Part shown: one piece after another, positions 60,641 through 64,000 of the stretch
Layout: every line of letters begins with the position of its first letter
Numbering within the stretch: the stretch's first letter is position 1
Assembly (NCBI GenBank): GCA_028564705.1
Contig: JAPXFQ010002804.1
Span: 248,001 to 312,000 of the forward strand
Source: Apricaphanius iberus
Lineage: Eukaryota > Chordata > Actinopteri > Cyprinodontiformes > Aphaniidae
Reading direction: 5' to 3'
DNA length: 64,000 nt
Made by a program: the position numbers and the translations under genes
Notes under the pieces: generated by a model
Seen by the model: the letters and a program-made list of their open reading frames with translations, nothing else
Told to the model about the DNA's origin: nothing
The model's database searches: none

Positions 60641-62160
60641 GTGGTAGCGCATAATTAAGACATGCTTTTCAGAAGTGCTAAAAATAGAGGCTAAAATTTT
60701 CATGTTAAAACCAGTGCAAACATCACAGCGTCACAAAAAGAGACTAGTTGATTTACTAGCATGCCACAGAAAGCATTGCGCCTGTTAAACCTGGAGCAAG
60801 AGGCATGCAATACATTTAGTGCCTTTCTATGGAGATAGAAAAGTCGCATTATTAATAAACTCAAGCAGGGTTTTTCACGAATGTATATGCTCATTGGGAA
60901 ATGCACATATTCTGTTTCACAAATGCACACGAGGAGGTTCACAAATATAATTTTCAGAAACACTTGTAATATAAATTCAGAAATGCACAAGATCTGTTTC
61001 ACAAACGCACATGATGAGGTTCACAAACGCACACAATCTGTTTAAAAATGCAACTGTTTCAGCTGTTTCACAAATATAATTTTGAAAAAAGCTCCAAATA
61101 TATACTCATAGATTATACAAATTCCTGAATGTGCATGAACCCACCACTTCTCATTTGTGAACCTCTCTGAATTTTTGAGAGAATTCTGTGTGGTGAGTTT
61201 TGAGACTCACCTAACGTGGACGGACAACTAATGTCACCATTGGCTAAGAAACCTGTCAATCAAATTAATTACTTAGCCAGATGTTTGCTTTCAGCCAATG
61301 GCATAGCTCCTAACATGTTCCATCCACATTGTGGGCCGAAGGCACGGACCGCCAATAATTAGTCATTACTAATCCATTTCCTGTTTATTGAACAGTGGGC
61401 ATGAATTACTAACCCGTTTCCTCTGTGCGCACGGACTCGCAATCTATTTCCCGATTTAATAAACCGTGTGACATCGTGACATAAACCATGTGGCATTCCG
61501 TTTGCTTGATAAAAAGCCCTGACCGCCTTTGGTGTCTGTGTTGTGGCTGTAGGACAATGGTTAGGGTGTAGGACTAATAATTGAGGTATTGTGGGTTTGA
61601 ATCCAGCCATAGTAAAATCTTTGCATTTTACCCTAAGCCTTTTTTTGGGGTACCAGCAGGAACCAAAATCGTTGTTTAAAACAGGGACATTTCTCCGCCA
61701 TTAATTTTTTAACCAGGAAAAATTTTGTTTTTGGCAAAGTAAAAAAAAAAAACACACACTTGGACTCAAACCCACAATACCTCAATCATTAATTCATAGG
61801 CATTAATCGTTAATCATTAATTAACTCACCACACAGAATTCTCCCACAAATGCAGAGAGGTTCACAGATGAGAAGTGGTGGGTTCATGCACATTCAGGAA
61901 TTTGTATGATCTATGAGTATATATTTGGAGCTTTTTTCAGAATTATATTTGTAAAGCAGCTTGTGTGCATTTATGAAACAGATTGTTTGCATTTTTGAAA
62001 CAGATTTTGTGCATTTTTTAAAGACATGAGACGCAGAATATTGGGAGGAGAACAGCAAATAAGTAGGCGTTCCAGAGTGTGATTTACTAAATATTTAAAT
62101 GTTTGCCCCGACTCATCAAGCACCTATTTTTACCACTTCTGAAAGGTATGTCTTAAAATA
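60641..62160. repeat. Nested foldback, inner arms
   Basis: Inverted pairs share one centre: TTAAGACATGCTTTTCAGAA (60654) with 62120-62155; 60970-61197 with 61825-62035 (AAAAGCTCCAAATATATACT, TGTGCATGAACCCACCACTT, GAATTCTGTGTGGTGAG); and 61568-61605 with 61761-61800. Reiterated TTCACAAA(T/C)GCACA motifs line the arms. Confidence 0.85.
61542..61610 (+). repeat. tRNA-like sequence in foldback core
   Basis: GTAGGACTAATAATTGAGG followed by TTGTGGGTTTGAATCC resembles the anticodon arm and T arm of a tRNA (CTAATAA loop would place AAT, isoleucine), with GGGTTTGAATCC close to a pol III B box. The stems are poorly paired, so this is a tRNA-derived relic, not a working tRNA. Its reverse copy at 61761-61800 keeps the same box. 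Confidence 0.4.
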
Positions 62161-62518
62161 AAATGTAGTAATCATGTACAATACCACAATGACAATTAGA
62201 CTAAATATACATTATAAAAACAAAATTCATACATTTCAGATTACACATTTTTAAGATAAAAATTGTACTACTGCAAATTGACATTTAACAGAGGCCACGA
62301 TAAAGTGTGGTAAATTAGTACAATATGGACATCTTAGCGACCTTGTTCTGGACATGCTGCAGCCTTAATCAGTCTGACTCTGGATTACGATGCCTGCATG
62401 GAGCAGAGAGTGGCGCATGCAAAACGCACTCATTAAGGTTATTACTTAAATGTAATTCAAAACATTCTAGCCTAATAGTAATTAACTAGTAGTAATGGTA
62501 ATTAACTCTGTAACGGCC

Positions 62519-62785
62519 ATAGAATTGATACGTATGTCGATGTCCCCCAATTTTTTTTGCAAAAAACGCATCATGAATGGATGCACATATTCTTCCACTT
62601 CCTAGCTGTAGGCAGCTCACATTGGCGGCCGTAAAGTACTCATTTGAATACTGCACCTTGTGTCTGTTATGAATTGCTCACACAGTCGCAGTAGATCATC
62701 CGCAAATGAAGGACAAATCACTTGTGCAAATCTTTAGCACCGCACATGATTTTGCCCTCATTATTAGGAACCTTAATATGGGCCC
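62519..62785. repeat. Outer arm, right, of concentric inverted repeat
   Basis: Reverse-complement copy of 58381-58660, ending in ATATGGGCCC at 62785. Flanking triplets (AAA left, AAT right) do not form a clear target duplication. Confidence 0.75.
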
Positions 62786-62879
62786 AATGTATATCACAGC
62801 TAAATTAGACAAAATTCCAAATAAAGATGTAAAGTATGTAGATCCACCATGGCGTCCTTCAATTTGTGCATGGCAAAAG

Positions 62880-63005
62880 AACATTTATGGAGAGATGAGA
62901 ATGTTGGATAAAGGGAAGAGTGGGCGACCAAGAACATCTGAGGAAAACGTGGATAATGTTAGACAATCATCGCTCTCCCACAAAGTCCATCTGTACTGCT
63001 GCTAG
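62880..63005 (+). pseudogene. Mariner/IS630-like DNA-binding domain fragment
   Basis: GKSGRPRTSEENVDNVRQSS resembles the GRPR hinge and start of the second helix-turn-helix found in mariner/Tc-type and related transposon proteins. It is cut short by a stop at 63003-63005. No nuclease part was seen nearby. Confidence 0.4.
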
Positions 63006-64000
63006 ACAGAACTACCATGTTCAAACACGATCATGTACGCTCATAACCTCTACATTAGAGTCACCATTTATCGTCTAAGGGGGTCTAGACTGTCCAATGT
63101 CCTAGGAAAATCACACTGAACTCCTGTGAAACATCTCTAGAGTCATTCCTCTCAAACTCCTTCTTCTCCATCCTACCCATCATTCTCAGACCTAAAAGTA
63201 TGAACTCTGAATTACAGAAAATATCACAGTGATGTACTCTCCTCAGTTTCACTCATAGTGAACTTCTACGCTGTTGTATACATTGCCCCTCTGCTTCTTC
63301 CATGTGGTGTCAGTTAAAGCTCTGTAGAAAGGGTTGACATAATCGTATTGTGGTCACAACAATTCAACCAAGGCCTATATTATTGAAATGTAACATAGTA
63401 GCTGCATCCTGCAGGAATCTGCGGCATCCCATTTGTTACTCCATATCCCAATGAAACCCGCTGTCCAGTGTGGAGAAATAAGGCAGTTGAGTGCTGCTAA
63501 GCAACACACGTGTGCTGTACTCGCCTCAAAATCGCCTCACCACAGGAACTGACACCTCTTGGTCCTTTGTGTCCCCTTTGCCTCTCTGCCCGCAGAATTG
63601 TAATAAGAATATCCTACGTTAATGTAAGGTCACATCACAATGAGGTTGAGACTTGAATTCCGCATCTCAACTGCTCTGTGATTTTGTTGACCCACAGAAA
63701 CCAGGCAGCGTTCACCAGGGAAAAGTTAGCAGCATCCAAACTCAACATTACAGCATTTCTATTGCAGTGAGCAGAAACTGTGAACTTTATCCCGGCATTC
63801 TTGTTCTCCTCTGTGCATTAACGCTTATATCGTCTTTTAATTACTATTTGGTATCCTGTTTGCGTACAGCTGAGCTTCTGATTTTTCTGCGATCGTGTCT
63901 CCCCCCTGCTGCAGGTCCAGAAGCAGCTACTGACAGCCGTCCAATGAAGCTGTGTGCACCTGATCTTTCGTTTGATACCCCTTTATGCTCCATTATATCA
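63006..64000. other. No gene seen at right edge
   Basis: Non-coding. TGCTGCAG at 63909-63916 followed by an 11-codon open stretch to a TGA looks like a splice acceptor but encodes nothing recognisable. No kcnk9 exon 1 up to the edge. Confidence 0.45.

Noticed and set aside
61542..61610. Functional tRNA-Ile gene
   Set aside because: Anticodon and acceptor stems do not pair well and the B box is altered; better explained as a tRNA-derived relic.
63905..63950. Acceptor-like TGCTGCAG followed by a short open stretch at the right edge
   Set aside because: Eleven codons before a stop, no recognisable product, and on the wrong strand for kcnk9.

Overview
This window looks like vertebrate, most likely teleost fish, nuclear DNA. 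It is AT-rich with very sparse coding sequence, has a spliced vertebrate ion-channel exon, and carries the repeat mixture typical of fish genomes: L2/CR1-type LINE remnants, an RTE-type tail ending in TGGA repeats, Tc1/mariner, many hAT and PIF/Harbinger derivatives, and TTAA-flanked miniature elements. There is no operon structure, no CRISPR array and no sign of prokaryotic DNA.

The one gene recognised with confidence is kcnk9 (TASK-3, a two-pore-domain leak potassium channel). It is on the minus strand and only its last coding exon (8714-9597) is present. That exon starts at a clear splice acceptor inside the first pore's GYG filter. Exon 1 (first transmembrane helix and first half of the first pore) was not found, so 9598-64000 is read as part of a very long first intron, at least about 54 kb. 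Positions 1-8500 lie downstream of the gene. A short proline-rich open frame touches the left edge (1-206) and was not identified.

The rest is a mosaic of old, mostly dead mobile elements. Main blocks: miniature inverted-repeat elements at 2034-2338, 4130-4535, 6859-7477 and 11451-11707; an L1-type ORF1 remnant at about 10180-10925; a hAT element with its 8-bp target duplication at 25710-26572; an RTE-like tail at 28385-28678; TTAA-bounded elements at 20978-21095 and 29714-30232; an L2 LINE split by a Harbinger element carrying a MADF-domain remnant (34544-36312, insertion 35004-35797); a long foldback at 36356-37190; a second well-bounded hAT at 38555-39281, followed by a hAT transposase remnant; a Tc1 transposase remnant at 43535-44800 broken by another repeat; a Harbinger transposase remnant and LINE ORF1 remnant at 49566-50650; a Tc1/mariner MITE with intact ends at 52615-52812; an L2 reverse-transcriptase remnant at 54220-55345; a tRNA-derived SINE-like copy at 56525-56745; and concentric inverted repeats at 58381-62785 with a tRNA-like core.

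No undescribed functional system was found. The most informative observations are the datable nested insertions (Harbinger in L2, MITE in a hAT-like repeat, repeat in Tc1), the concentric foldback with paired tRNA-like B boxes, and several intronic stretches that look non-repetitive and could be conserved enhancers. Repeat family names come from recognising motifs and ends by eye, not from a database search.
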